Positions 25,071 to 36,510 of a stretch of DNA of 64,000 nucleotides are shown here, in pieces. The translations under genes were made by a program, and so were the position numbers. The notes beneath the pieces were generated by a model that was not told where the DNA came from, made no database searches, and was given only the letters and a program-made list of their open reading frames with translations. The stretch comes from Cerioporus squamosus (taxonomy: Eukaryota > Basidiomycota > Agaricomycetes > Polyporales > Polyporaceae), in NCBI GenBank assembly GCA_022592435.1, contig JABYQS010000074.1, positions 113,197-177,196 on the forward strand. The letters run 5' to 3'. Every line of letters begins with the position of its first letter. Position 1 is the first letter of the stretch.

Positions 25071-26503
25071 GACTCTTCTGCGAAAGGATAGTCAATGTAT
25101 CCGTGCGGATCTTCGGGGAAGTAGTATGTCGCCCTTTCCCAATGAGCGAGCGGAATGTTCTTGCGCAAACGCAGCGGAAGATCCGGCTGAGTACATCAGG
25201 CCGTCAGCACCGACTCCATATTGGACCTCGTACGACGTACGTTGGCGATGAACCGTCGACCGAAGGCGATGAGCTCCCCCGTTTCGTCGGCACGCTTAAT
25301 CGCAGATTCTCTCGTGTATCGACCAGCCGAAATGAACGGCCGCGGGAGCCACAGCTTGCGTAAGAAGTCGTTTGACTGAAATGAAGTCATATAACAGGTT
25401 AGGCTCGCCGGGTCCGATGTGAATGCTCGACGCAGGATGTGGACGTACCTCGCCCTGGTGGGCCTCGGCGTCATACGCGCCCGCAAGACCGGGTTCCACA
25501 ACATGCAAGTATGCTATGTCCGGGTGACGCTCAAGGACTTGGGAGGCCAGGTACGTGAACGTCGGCATGGGGTCCTTCATCCGCATGTCTGTCAGCGACG
25601 AAGGCAGTCAATATTAGCTCTCGTTGTGGCCATGGCAGCACAGGTGAGTCCGGATATATGCTGGCTGACCTTGGAATGTGCTCCAGGGACTGACTCGGAA
25701 CCCAGTCTTTTTCGCACCTACCGCTGCCACCACGGCGTCGATGACCTCCAGCGCGAACCGACACCGATTCTCGATAGACCCGCCGTACTCGTCTGTTCGT
25801 TGGTTCGAGAGGTCCTGCGTGAACTGGTCGATAAGGTACCCATTTGCGGCATGCACCTCAACCCCATCGAAACCTGCACTATGCACTGCGTTGCGTGCCG
25901 CTTGCGCAAATGCCTCGACGTATTGCTTGATCTCTGTGGGCATACGTAAGTCTCCGCAAACTGCTTGCAACGGTCGTTCATCCTCACCGGGGATGGTGAG
26001 CTCGCGGGGCACGTCTTCAGGCCGCGTGCTAAGCGGGATGGCCGAGGGCGCGACGTAAGGATAGTCCGGGTTCTCGGCCTTCAGTGCCGCGGGCACAGCA
26101 GCACGGCCAAGAGCCCAGATCTGCATGTATATGTACGAGTGCTTCTCGTGCACCGCGTCGGCGATCTGAACATCAAGTCAACTTGGGCACGCAGGAACGT
26201 ATAAGTGAGAGGCTGTAGACGCACCCGTTTCCATGCGGCGATTTGCTCCTCGTTCCAAACGCCAGGGGCATTAGGAGAGAAGTGCCCTGCATATGGCGCA
26301 ATGTAGGTCGATTCTGTGATGAGGAGGGTGCCCGGAACCGAGGCACGCTGCGCATAATACGTTACGGCGAGGTCGGTGTGAACGTGCTTGTTGTTTGCGC
26401 GCAAGCGGGTGAGAGGTGCGAGGACGACGCGGTGGCCGAGCGTCACGTCGCCCACTTGGACCGGCTGGAAGAGAGTAGGCACGGCTTCTGCTGATTCTCC
26501 CAT
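25071..26503 (-). CDS. Old yellow enzyme family NADH:flavin oxidoreductase, copy 2
   Basis: Paralogue of the gene at 22521-23961 with the same exon layout and family role. The ATG at 26503 gives MGESAEAVPTLFQPVQVGDV. The landmarks are the same, except that the substrate-binding pair reads VHAANGYLIDQF (His/Asn instead of His/His). It also has YLHVVEPGLAGAYD, PFISAGRYTRESA and a C-terminus HGYIDYPFAEESKI (stop 25071). No disabling changes seen. The two genes are about 2.5 kb apart and in the same orientation, so unequal crossing-over is the likely origin. They may have diverged in substrate range. Confidence 0.93.
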
Positions 26504-26566
26504 CTGTGGATTGAGAAGTTCGGGTGTGGGATATGTGAGCAGATTAGCAGAGAATGATTCTGAAGC

Positions 26567-26573
26567 TTTATAT
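26567..26573 (-). promoter_or_regulatory. TATA box, old yellow enzyme copy 2
   Basis: On the minus strand GCCTGAGATATAAAGC, about 65 bp before the ATG at 26503 and matching the box of copy 1. Confidence 0.5.
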
Positions 26574-26757
26574 CTCAGGCTTCTCCATATTGACGACCCG
26601 GTACCGATAGGCTCGCAAGCCAGCCTCTAGTTCTGTGGCGGAAGACGTTCCTTCAGGGTACCGAGACTTATCTCCATCTCTCAGCGAGAACTTAGTCAGC
26701 GATGTTGACTTGGTAAGGAGCTAAATGGGCTCACATAGACTGGTGGAAGGTGGTCGT

Positions 26758-26938
26758 TGTAGCGTGTGCCAGGCCACTGTATGAGCCATGGCTCAGGCCA
26801 GAAGCCAAGCCGGGGCTAGGCGATACAAACCGGCTTCCGGCAAGTTGGCTCAAGGAACTCCGGGCCTGAAGCCACCGTAAGCTAGGCCTCCTCCAGTGCC
26901 ACTGCTTGTGGGCCAAGCCGGGCCTGGCACAACACTCA
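26758..26938. mobile_element. 181-bp insertion (solo-LTR- or MITE-like) upstream of OYE copy 2
   Basis: The element starts TGTAGCGTGTGCCAGGCC and ends GGCCTGGCACAACACTCA. It therefore has TG...CA ends and an inner inverted repeat GTGCCAGGCC/GGCCTGGCAC. It is flanked by GTCGT on both sides (26753-26757 and 26939-26943). The matching place upstream of OYE copy 1 reads ggtggtcgtggattcc with no insert. TG...CA with a 5-bp duplication suggests a solo LTR; the palindromic GCC-rich interior suggests a MITE. Confidence 0.65.
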
Positions 26939-27218
26939 GTCGTGAAATCCAACGTCAGTACTTCCGCCGGAGGCTACTTACTGCGTGAGACATACTGCAG
27001 TACTTACCTTTCAGATCACAGGGACGTAGAAGTCATGCTATTTGAAGGCTACGAGGGTGGTCAATCAACGAACCTGTGTACTTATTATCTCAGTCTATAA
27101 AGTCCACGAGTACTGGGTCCACAACTACATTAGGGAAGGACATGTCCGTAAGCACTGACAAGGAGACATACAACGACGCATCCTGTGGTCGATTCACAGC
27201 TCACACCGAAATTGCCCA

Positions 27219-28786
27219 CTAGAAGAGGACCAACGAGCACGCGGCAACGACAGTCGCGCCCACAATAGCAGCATACGCTCTCGCGCCAGTCATGGCGGCG
27301 CCGTTGCTGCCCCCAGAGGAGCCACTGCCGGAGGTGGAGGTGGAACTCGCACTAGACTTCGACGCAGTACTAGTCGCGGTGTCCGTGACGAGGACGGTGT
27401 TCGTGCCGGAGACGGTCGGGACGAGGACGTCGTTGGTGGTAGAGAACACCTTGACGTACGAGATCTCGAAGTACGCGTTCGTGTAGTTCACGGGGGAGTT
27501 GATGACGTTGTTCAGGTAGCACGCTGTCGCGGTCCCGTCGCCGCCACAGGTGGACTGATAGATGCTCGCCGCACCAGCCCTGTCGTGCCGCACAGTGAGC
27601 GCGTGCAAAGAGGGCAGAAAGGTGAGGGAACGCACCAGTCTCCACAGAGGGTGATGTCGATGACGAGTTGCTGAGCAGTGAAAAAGTTATTGATGTTGCA
27701 CGACGAGGAGGGGTAGGCTGCAGACGGCGTGCCCCAGGACGAGATATCAATCGAGTCCGTCGCCGACGAGACCGATGACGGAACGCTGTTTCTCTGAGTA
27801 CGAAGTGAGCCGCGACGTAGCGTAACCCAGGGCGCAAACCAAACTTACAGTCCAAAACCAGATGCTGTTCAACGTGTCAGTCGACGTTCAGATGCACAAG
27901 AAGAGGGAAACGCACAAAATGCCGGAGGAATCGAATTGTGCAGCCCAAACGCCTCCACCCGCGGACGCAAAGCCTGCGCCGACGCTGTTGCTCTGCTGCT
28001 CAGCAACCGTGCATCCGGAAGTGGTACCACAGTCCGTAGCGCTGGTCGCTCCAGTCTGGTTGACACCGGTGGGTTGAGTACATCCGGCGTTCGTATGCAA
28101 CGCCATCTGGTTGTATGTCATGAGGTTGACGGCCTCGATGATATCAATCTCGCCCCCGGCGGGCCAGTTAATGCCCTTCGTCCAGAACGAAGGCCAAACC
28201 TGGACAGGCGCAAATCGGTTGGAGTAGGGTTTGCAGACTGGAGGCCACTTACAGAGCAACCATAGGGAAGGTGGGTTGCATCGAAGAGGATGACGGACCC
28301 GACGGGGAAGTAGTCGGTCGTGGCGACTCTGACCTGTGTCACTTTGTGAGTACGGATCGAACTCCGAGGAACGCCCAAGTCCCGCGCTCGGCTATATCGC
28401 CGTGCTGCGATGACGTAGGGAGGACAGCTCGATAAATCGAACAAAACACGCACCGAATCGCGCTTTTCGTTGTACGGCACGGACGTCGTGTTGTCTACCG
28501 TGATGATGACCTTGCCCGCATCGTTCACGTACGCCAGCTTCTCCGAGCTTGCATTCGCCGCGGACACAAAGTTCACGTCGCCTAACGCCCAGTCGCCATG
28601 AGTTCACACTGGAAGCATGGTGGAAACAGTGAGGTGCGCACCGTTCGTCAAATTGTCGTAGTTCCCGTAGAACTCCCAGCCATCAAAGAAGCTGGACCCG
28701 GAGTACTCCCGCACAAGGTTGTACGCCGCGGATGCACCGTGTGCAGATGCTAAAAGAGCGGCTGCCACTGGAATGGCGAAATGCAT
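27219..28786 (-). CDS. GH16 endo-beta-glucanase, GPI-anchored
   Basis: Cell-surface endo-1,3(4)-beta-glucanase or related wall-remodelling GH16 enzyme. The ATG at 28786 starts a signal peptide (MHFAIPVAAALLASAHGASA). YNLVREYSGSSFFDGWEFYG is a typical GH16 N-terminus. The active-site signature GEIDIIEAVN keeps both catalytic Glu and the Asp (ExDxxE). WPSFWTKGINWPAGG, MALHTNAGC and SSCNINNFF follow. After the catalytic domain come a Ser/Thr/Gly-rich stalk (STSTSGSGSSGGSNGAA) and a hydrophobic tail ending CSLVLF (stop 27219), the pattern of a GPI-anchor signal. About six introns. It looks intact. The substrate (laminarin-like, or mixed-linkage glucan) cannot be settled from sequence. Confidence 0.92.
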
Positions 28787-29904
28787 GTTGCTGAAGAGCG
28801 AGGACGGGAGGATAACTGAAAGCCGGAGTCTGCACGAGGTCGAGGACGATCGAAGGCTTTTGAGACGTTCAGCTCAGGTCAGGAACGGGACTCGGGCGAT
28901 CGGTGGCGGTCGCAGTCTTATAGATCGTCGGGGAATCGTTGAGGACTGAGCGAAGCGTTTGCGGACGTACAAAGTATAGCACAGTCTTCAAGCAGAGTTC
29001 GGGGAGAGTCGTAGAGTTTCTGGAGAGGCCTGCCGGACAAGCGCAACTTCCTGGGGGTGTGTTATATATGGGTCCTCGGCGCAGCACCGACGATCGAGCC
29101 GCGCGGTTGAGCCTTGCAGGGGATGGAGCAAACCGGTTATTTCAGGGTAAACCATTGCTTGTTACAAGCCTTCCAGCACGAGGCTCGGGCAGTGTGTCGG
29201 AAGCATGGCTCGAAGCGAGCACTCTCGAAACTCGACGTCATACGACACGCTGCTTTTGTCTTCAGACGAGTGGCAAGGTTTCCGCAAGGTCCTCTATCCA
29301 TCGCGACTACTCTGGTGCTCACCAGCTGGCTCAATGCGCACAACTATGCATACAACATCCCGCAGCCGCCGCTTCCGTGTCCGACACCAGTGCACTGTCT
29401 GCGCGCGCCACCCGACAAGCGCACCTCCCAGCCTCATCCGCAGCGTCCGTGCGATACTTCGGCGAGTCGCAAAGGCTTGTCACTTGCTTAGCGCGGATCC
29501 GCAGAGGTAATGTACTATGCCAAGAGTGTCGTCGCCGAGGCCCACAGCGAGCTCACCGTCCAAGACAAGTCGGAGGTCGTCGATCATGGTCCGTGCGCAG
29601 GCGATGTCCGTATTTGAACAGCTTTGTCCGTATTTGTGGCGTTCTCACGTGCAGACTATATATACGCCCTCGTGACCAGGACGTGACCTCGTTTCGCTCC
29701 CCCGTGATCAATCTCGCCCCCGCTATTATCCCCCGAGCCCATCGCGTACCACAGCGAGCAGCGACCCGTCGTCGCTGCCCAAGTCCCCAATACAACTCAG
29801 CTTGGGAGAGGACCCCCTGTACTGTTCATCCCGCCTGGTCCGAAGCAAATCACCCTTAGCTCAATTCGAATCCGGCCCCTCCGATTCTTGACCACCTTAC
29901 CGAG
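28787..29904. other. Shared divergent promoter region, GH16 and bHLH genes
   Basis: No coding gene supported. For the GH16 gene, a CTATAAG lies on the minus strand at 28917-28923, about 130 bp before its ATG. For the bHLH gene there is TCACGTG at 29645-29651 with TATATATA at 29657-29664. The 306-codon frame at 28939-29859 has no recognisable content. Confidence 0.5.
29645..29664 (+). promoter_or_regulatory. E-box and TATA-like element before the bHLH gene
   Basis: TCACGTG at 29645-29651 contains the palindromic E-box CACGTG, the core site of Cbf1-type bHLH proteins. Five bases later TATATATA begins. The pair lies about 250 bp before the ATG at 29905, suggesting self-regulation. Confidence 0.4.
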
Positions 29905-31480
29905 ATGGCATCGACGCAACCACCCGCCCACGATCCCGCACTTGCGTCCACCTCCAATGCAAATCAGCCACCACCCTCTGCACAGTCTGCAGCTGCAGCC
30001 GCACTGGCCTCGCTGCCCAGTGCCCTACTCGCTAACATGGGCCAGGAGCAACTGGCAGTGCTCCTGAAGCATATTCCGGAACTGCTGAATAGGGTGAGCA
30101 CTTGTCCGCTGCTTGCCCATCATCTCTCCATCGTGCACCGTTGTCGCTTTCCAAACCCACCCCGACCGCCGCGCCAGGATGCGTCGGGCACGCGCTCCAC
30201 GTGATCGAGACCATCGGTCACGTTCGTCGTGCTGATCGGGAGGGGCGCGTGCGCATTGCACCTGCCAGGGCACGTTAGAAATGCGAAGGCTTCTGTTGCG
30301 TGCTGCGATGGCAATAGCATTCGTCCACACGGAGGTTATCACTCCTCGGCGTCAGAGGAAGCTCCGGTGCCTTGCTTCCTGAATCCTCGCCATCCTTGAG
30401 ATTGGCGGCTATTCGCGTCCGACTTGCTCGTCGTCCTCCTCTTACTTGTAATACGATTACTGACATGCTCGGGATTGCTGTTTGCGGCAGGGAGGAGAGG
30501 CGAAGGACTCGGCGGCAGCTGAGGCGCTCTCGCACCTCTCGCAGGGCTTCCAGCCCGTATCGCAGCAATTCCCGCCTGGCATGCTTTCCGGTCAGATCCC
30601 CCTGCAGCACACCATGACCAGCGAACCCGGTCCGTCATCCCACCCGCGCGGCCCACCAAACCTTGGGCAGCTATCCGCCGTAGCGTCTGCTATCCAAGCC
30701 ACCGTCCACCAGGCGCAACAGGCCGCCGCCGCCGCCGCAGCAGCACCACCCGATGCGCGTGCTCAATCGCACGACGGCACATCACCGCAGCCTCCAGACA
30801 GCCCATCGCAGGAGGGAGGTGAGAAGCCTGCCTCAGGCAAGGGTACTGGTCGGCGCGGCGGCCGGAGTGCGGCCATGTCGAACGACGAGTGGGCGCGTAT
30901 CAGGAAAGACAACCACGTACGTATCCTTGCCCTGTCCTTTTTGCGTCAGCTGTCGGCTGACATCGTGCGCATGCAGAAAGAGGTCGAGCGCCGACGGCGC
31001 GGCAACATCAACGAGGGGATCAACGAGCTGGGGCGCATCGTGCCCAACGGCTCGGGCGAGAAGGCCAAGGGCGCGATCCTGAGCCGCGCGGTGCAGTACA
31101 TCCACCACCTGAAGGAGAACGAGGCGCGGAACATCGAGAAGTGGACGCTCGAGAAGCTGCTCATGGACCAGGCCATGGGCGACCTGCAGGCGCAGCTCGA
31201 GGAGATGCGCCGCATGTGGGACGAGGAGCGTGTTGCGCGCCAGCGCGCGGAGGCGGAGCTCGAGCTCTTGCGCGGGCACAAGGCCGGCACTGCGAGTGCG
31301 GCCGCTCCTAGCTCGAGTGCGCCGTCGGGGGGCGCCGCCGCGCCCGCTCCTGCAGCTGCGCCGCCAGCCGAGAAGGAGACAGGCAAGCGCGCACGAGAGG
31401 AGGAGGGCGAGCAGGCAGATGGCGTCGCGCAGGCCGGTGTTGAAGGCGACGACCGGCCGAAGCGGCAGCGCACCGAGTAG
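29905..31480 (+). CDS. bHLH transcription factor, Cbf1-like
   Basis: Nuclear DNA-binding protein; the bHLH sequence resembles yeast Cbf1 (sulfur-amino-acid gene control and centromere binding). The ATG at 29905 starts MASTQPPAHDPALASTSNAN. A low-complexity Gln/Ala/Pro region follows (AIQATVHQAQQAAAAAAAA), then the domain WARIRKDNHKEVERRRRGN, INEGINELGRIVPNGSGEKA, KGAILSRAVQYIHHLKE and a leucine-zipper-like coiled coil. The basic region has the H...E...RRR pattern that reads CACGTG. A 60-nt intron (30917-30976) splits it between DNH and KEV. The first intron appears long (30094-30490) and may hide a small exon. The C-terminus is acidic with a basic patch (RPKRQRTE, stop 31478-31480). Confidence 0.9.
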
Positions 31481-33492
31481 GAGTGCTAGGGTGCAGCCGC
31501 GTCTTTTCTCCCTCTTCCTCGTATAGTAAACCTCTGCTCGCCTACTCCTATTCTTGTGACCCTCCCTCCCCTCCATGCGTACTTCGTCGCTGTGCTTTTT
31601 TCTCCGCTTTCGAGTCCGAATCGTGTCGTCCGCCGACGAAGGGGGCCCGTTGTAGTATATACCAAACGCTGTACTCGTAGTCTTGGGCCCTTGGGACGGT
31701 GCATGGCGATCACCATGAACTGTATGAGTATGTATTTGTACGCTGTAGGTATCGGGCTGTTCGAACGCGTTGTCGATCTTGAAGTCAAGTGGTTGCGGGA
31801 GTGGTGGGAAGCCGAGCTTTGGATGCTTTTTCGACGCTATGGTGTGGTGTCCTGACCTCTCGTCCGTTGAGCCGTGGTTAACACTCTTGGCGCCCGGAAA
31901 CCGCTCCCGTCTCTGGAGTCTGTACCTGTCTGTACGAGTACTTACTCGAAGCCGTCTTCTAGACTTCTACTGATGAGATAAGTACTGAACTTATCGCACG
32001 GCTGATCTATGCCGGCGTGTGGTCCTCGTGGTCTATAATAGCAGGTCGTCATGGAGGCTTTGATTTTGATGTCAGGTACTCATATTTGCGAGGCGGCTTG
32101 ACTATCCTTGGCAGCGGAGGGAAGAGTAGAGGCCAGCCTCTAGTTCTCGTCTGCCCAGGCAAGGTCAGGACTCAGCAAGGAATAAGTATACGGAGTGAGA
32201 AGATTACATGAGAATGTGACGGCGCCCAGATTCTCAGGCTGCAGGTGGGACTTTCGAGGTGTACAGACGTGCGGTGTGCGAAGCTTCCATGAATGTGTAT
32301 CTGATACCGTATGATGCGCCTCATCGGTGAGTGCACTTGGTGTCGGGTGATACTTCTATGAATGGTGTTGCTGTCCACATGGATACGTACAGCCTGTGAG
32401 CGGCATGCAGCCGCCGCCGCCAGCCCCGGTAAGTATACTTATGCGTGGCGGCGTTCGACGATGGGCCGGCGATCTGACCTCCTGCGATGCTCCGCGTCCT
32501 TGAATGTAAGTACTTGATGTACATGTGCGACCCTGCCAGGGATGCCACACGTACTTACACTCCCACCTTCTGGACTCTGGATCATACATAGTGACTAATT
32601 ATCGAGCTACAATGAGCTTTGATGGAGTGCGATCGAGCTCTAGTCGTCCTTACTGGAACTAAGTCTAACTAAGTACTGATGGCGACGAGCGCAAGATGAT
32701 TTGCATCCGCTGGTCTCCTAGTTGACGCCACATGCATACGGTAATTGATCGCGATCGCGCGATGCGATTGATGCTACGAGTGGTTCAGCAAGTCTGCCTA
32801 ACACTGCCTAACAGCACGTCAAGCACGGAGACTCTGCAGCAGGCGTACCCCTCCACGGCCTCGTGCAGCAGCGCCGCCTCATCGTGCGCCGTGCAGTGTC
32901 CGAAGCACAAGCGCGCACATCGATGGCTACATTGATGGCGGCATCGAGTATCAGGAGTGCCTGGACGAGGTTTAGCGAGTCGGGAGGTCGCGAGGCGGCG
33001 GCAAGAGGCGAGCCAGGGCCCAGGGGCCGGCGGATGGACGGAGAAGGGCAAGCGTGGTGGCGCTCTCTCGATCTCTTCCGAGTTCTCTTCCGTCGACGCC
33101 GTTGACGCGAGCACGCCCGTTCGGCCTGCCGTCGTCGCTGCAGCGCGCGACGACGGCGGTTGTGCGGGGAGCGGCGGCGGGGCGTGCAGCGGGTCTCGCA
33201 TGCGACGACGGGCTCTGTGCAGGGCTGGAGGCATGCGCGGGCCCCGAGGGGAGGCCTGTACATGTGGTTTCCAAAGGGCACTTTCTTGGGTTGGTTTCTG
33301 ACCGATATGCATCTTAGATCGGGTTGTCATATGCTCGCAGGCCGAGTTAGACTCTGACTTTGCCTGCGTGGGAGCGCCGGGCCCGCTCATCACCTTCTCC
33401 CCACAGATCTGCTAAAGGTCCTCTCGTCCTGCCTCCTCGCCGCCCTCCCAGCCTCTCACCACACCGTTCACCACCGCCCCCACATCTCCGCG
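31481..33492. other. Intergenic, no supported gene
   Basis: The first 300 bp look like a 3' UTR with pyrimidine tracts. Short palindromic GTAAGTAC/GTACTTAC motifs occur at about 32507-32559. The GC-rich stretch 32830-33480 has overlapping frames on both strands but no domain; it is probably the 5' region of the G-alpha gene. Confidence 0.35.
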
Positions 33493-36400
33493 ATGGGCAA
33501 ACGCTCTGTCGACGAGGACCCGCTCTCGCGTCTGCTTGCGCCTCCGCCGAACGAGACACCAGAGGAGAGGGAGACGCGTCTGCGGCTCGAGGCCGAGGCT
33601 CGCCAGATAAGTGACAGGATCGACGAGCAGCTCAAGGCGGAGAGGGCTGCCTTGAGGAAGAACAGGCTAGTGAAGGTCCTCTTGCTCGGACAGAGCGAAA
33701 GTGGTGCGTGCCGCATTGATCAAGCCTGCCGAGCCCATATTGACCGCTTTTCTGTTGCGGGCATGCTAGGAAAGTCCACAACGTTGAAAAGTGAGTCCTC
33801 CTCTCCCTTGGGGTGCGGCGTGCGTGTCGGCTAGGTTGTGGGTCCCGGTGGATGGTCTCCTCCCGGGTTCATTCTTGACCTTCTGCCACATGTCCGTCGC
33901 GACGCGGTGCAAGGTTTTCCCGTCAACCACTTGATCGCGTATGGGCGCTCCTCCCCCTCTCCCGCCCTTTCGCATGTGCAACACGCGCATATACCGACGC
34001 ATACATCCGCTCGTTTCCCGCCGTGTTCACTTGGGCCGCTGGCGACGGGAGGACATGGGCGGGCGGTGCGATGCACAGCCGATGGCAACGCTGCCGATTA
34101 GGCAAGCAACTTCACCGCCATCTAGCGCACGACGCGCGATATGCATGCACAACCATCGTTCCACGTCAGATACAGTGCAGGACTGACCTAATTCCGCCAG
34201 ACTTCCAATTGACATACTGCCAGGACGAATGGGAAGCCGAGCGCGCGTCATGGTGCATGGTCATCCAGCTCAACCTGGTGCGCGGCATCAACTTCATCCT
34301 CGACCTGCTGTCCGAGGGGATGCCGGGCGGACGAGCCCCTTCCGCGGGCGACTCGGACGTCAGCGACGACGACGAAGCACGATTCTCTCCCGCATCCGGG
34401 ACTGTCCACCTCTCGGGCAAGCACCGGCTGCTTAAGCTGCGATTGGCGCCGCTACGTACCGTGCAGCGCGACCTTGAGTTGCGGATAGGTATTCAGGCTG
34501 GTGCGGATCTTAGCGACACGATGATCTCGCCTCCTGGCTCTCCTACGATGGGTCCAGCAGCACGCAAGCAGGAGTTCTTCGTCCGCTCGTCGACAAGCTG
34601 GAAGCACAACCGCAGCCCAAGCGATGCTACCGCCGGAGGCCGACGGTCCAAGGAAGTGCAGATACGGGAGACTGCGGATATTCTTGCTGGCTGCGCCGAC
34701 GACATGAAGGCCATCTGGGAGGACACGACCGTCCGCGAGTTGCTGCTCCGCAAGGGGATCCGGATGGAGACTACCCCCGGCTTGTACGTAACGATTCCGG
34801 CTGGCATCTTCGGCGCATATACTCACCTTGTGTGCAGCTTCCTAAACGACATTGACCGGATCGCGTCAAGGGACTACCAGCCGTCAGACGACGATGTCGT
34901 CCGTGCTCGGCTACGGACGCTCGGTGTGCAGGAGCATAAGATCAAGTTCACGAAAGGTATGTCCTCCGGCCTCCAGCCCCGCACGTATACCCATGTCCAT
35001 CTGCAGGACCCGCGGCCGGCTCAGAATGGTGCATATATGATGTTGGGGGATCGCGCACGCAGCGAATCGCGTGGTATCCCTACTTCGACGACTGCGACGC
35101 CATCATATTCCTCGCCCCCATATCCTGCTTCGACGAACGCTTGACGGAGGACCGGCGCATCAACAGGCTAGAAGACAGCTTCATGCTATGGAAGGCCGTC
35201 GTGTCGTCGAAGCTGCTGGCGAAGACGTCGATCGTGCTCTTCCTGAACAAGTGCGACCTGCTCGAGCAGAAGCTGCTCAACGGCGTGCGCATACGCGACT
35301 ACGTGCATTCGTACGGCGACAGGCCGAACGATATCGAGCATGCCACCAAGTGTGAGTCTTCTAGCGTTATCATGTTTCATTGCAACTGACCGCCCACTCT
35401 GACACCGCAGACTTCGCGCAACACTTCCGTGAGATCCTGAGGAAGAATTCACCGGAACCAAGGCCGTTCCGGGTACATATGACGTCGGTCGTGGTAAGTC
35501 CTCGCGCCGGTTCCCATGCTGAATGCCCTCACTCACGCGCAACACAGGACACCAAGGCAACGGCGGTGACACTTTCTGTCGGTAAGTGTTCCCACCCCCT
35601 TCTTGCATTCACTTCCCGGCGCCGATGGCGCCTGCGGCAATCGTCGTTGACGCCACCGCTTTATTACAGTCGAAGAAGGCATCCTTCGCGATCACCTGCA
35701 GCGGGCAGACCTGCTCTGAGTCATTGGGCTGCGCTCTGTCCCGCTGCGCCGTTGTCTTGTTCCTGTCTTCGCTGCCCCTCTTGCCCTTGTTATTCCGAAT
35801 CCATTGTCCCGTTCTCGTTTCACCCATGCCATCCCCCGTGTATCATTGTGCTGCTGTCTCGATCTCCCATCGACCTCGTCCGAATTGATAGAACGCTCCG
35901 TCACGAGCGCACGCCTCGTGGACGTCCCGCTACCATAGACGGCATCTGCCCTACTACGATCCGTACTACCCTATGTACTGCATACTGTGTACAGACACCC
36001 GCGCCCCGCCCCCTTCTGCATTTCCTGCCCTTCTTCCCCTGCCTACCGCCTTCTTCGCTCGCGCACACACGATCGCGACCGCAAAGGGGCGCTGCCATTC
36101 CCATATTTGATGCAATTCTAGCACCCTGTATGTACGGCACCATCCTTCTCCCCCTTCTTCTAGACATGCCAGTGCGCATCGCCGCGGCCTCTCCAGCTCC
36201 GGCCTTCAACTTCCCTTCTTGCGCCCCCGCGATCCCCGCTGCCGTTCCCGTTTTGCGATCTTCTCCTTGTTTCTCAAGCCTTTTTCAGTTGCCTTCTTTC
36301 TCCCTCTCGCGGTCTTTGACCGGCGTTCGTTCTTTCTGCGTTTCTCTACGCCGGCGCCCACGCTCTCATCAGCGGAGCGTTCCCAACGATCTTCTCTTGA

Positions 36401-36510
36401 CGCGCTCATGGGCTGTGCATCTGTGCATATGTTGACCTGTACATCTTCTCTCCCGTGCAGTTCAGGAACACATCTTCAAGAAGAACCTCGAGGCCACCGG
36501 CATGGCATAG
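33493..36510 (+). CDS. Divergent heterotrimeric G-protein alpha subunit
   Basis: Membrane-associated GTPase expected to relay signals from seven-helix receptors. The ATG at 33493 gives MGKRSVDEDP: Gly2 allows myristoylation, but there is no Cys3. The P-loop GQSESGKSTTLKNF is complete across two introns. The helical domain carries a Ser/Pro-rich insert of roughly 120 residues (34310-34660). Switch I is VVRARLRTLGVQEHKIKF, keeping the Arg finger and Mg-binding Thr. Switch II is YDVGGSRTQR, where the usual catalytic Gln of DVGGQ is Ser. The NKxD motif is FLNKCDLLEQKL. The TCAT loop is changed to TSVVDTK. The last 16 residues (QEHIFKKNLEATGMA) follow an 879-nt intron (35582-36460); another intron is 410 nt (33791-34200). 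Overall fold intact; GTPase activity doubtful. Confidence 0.9.

Noticed and set aside
28939..29859. 306-codon plus-strand frame before the bHLH gene
   Set aside because: Lies in the promoter region between divergent genes; no domain and no conserved splice pattern.
35380..36435. 351-codon frame running from a G-alpha exon through the intron
   Set aside because: The first part is the genuine exon, but the rest is pyrimidine-rich intron sequence, and the true C-terminus (QEHIFKKNLEATGMA) follows a consensus acceptor at 36460.
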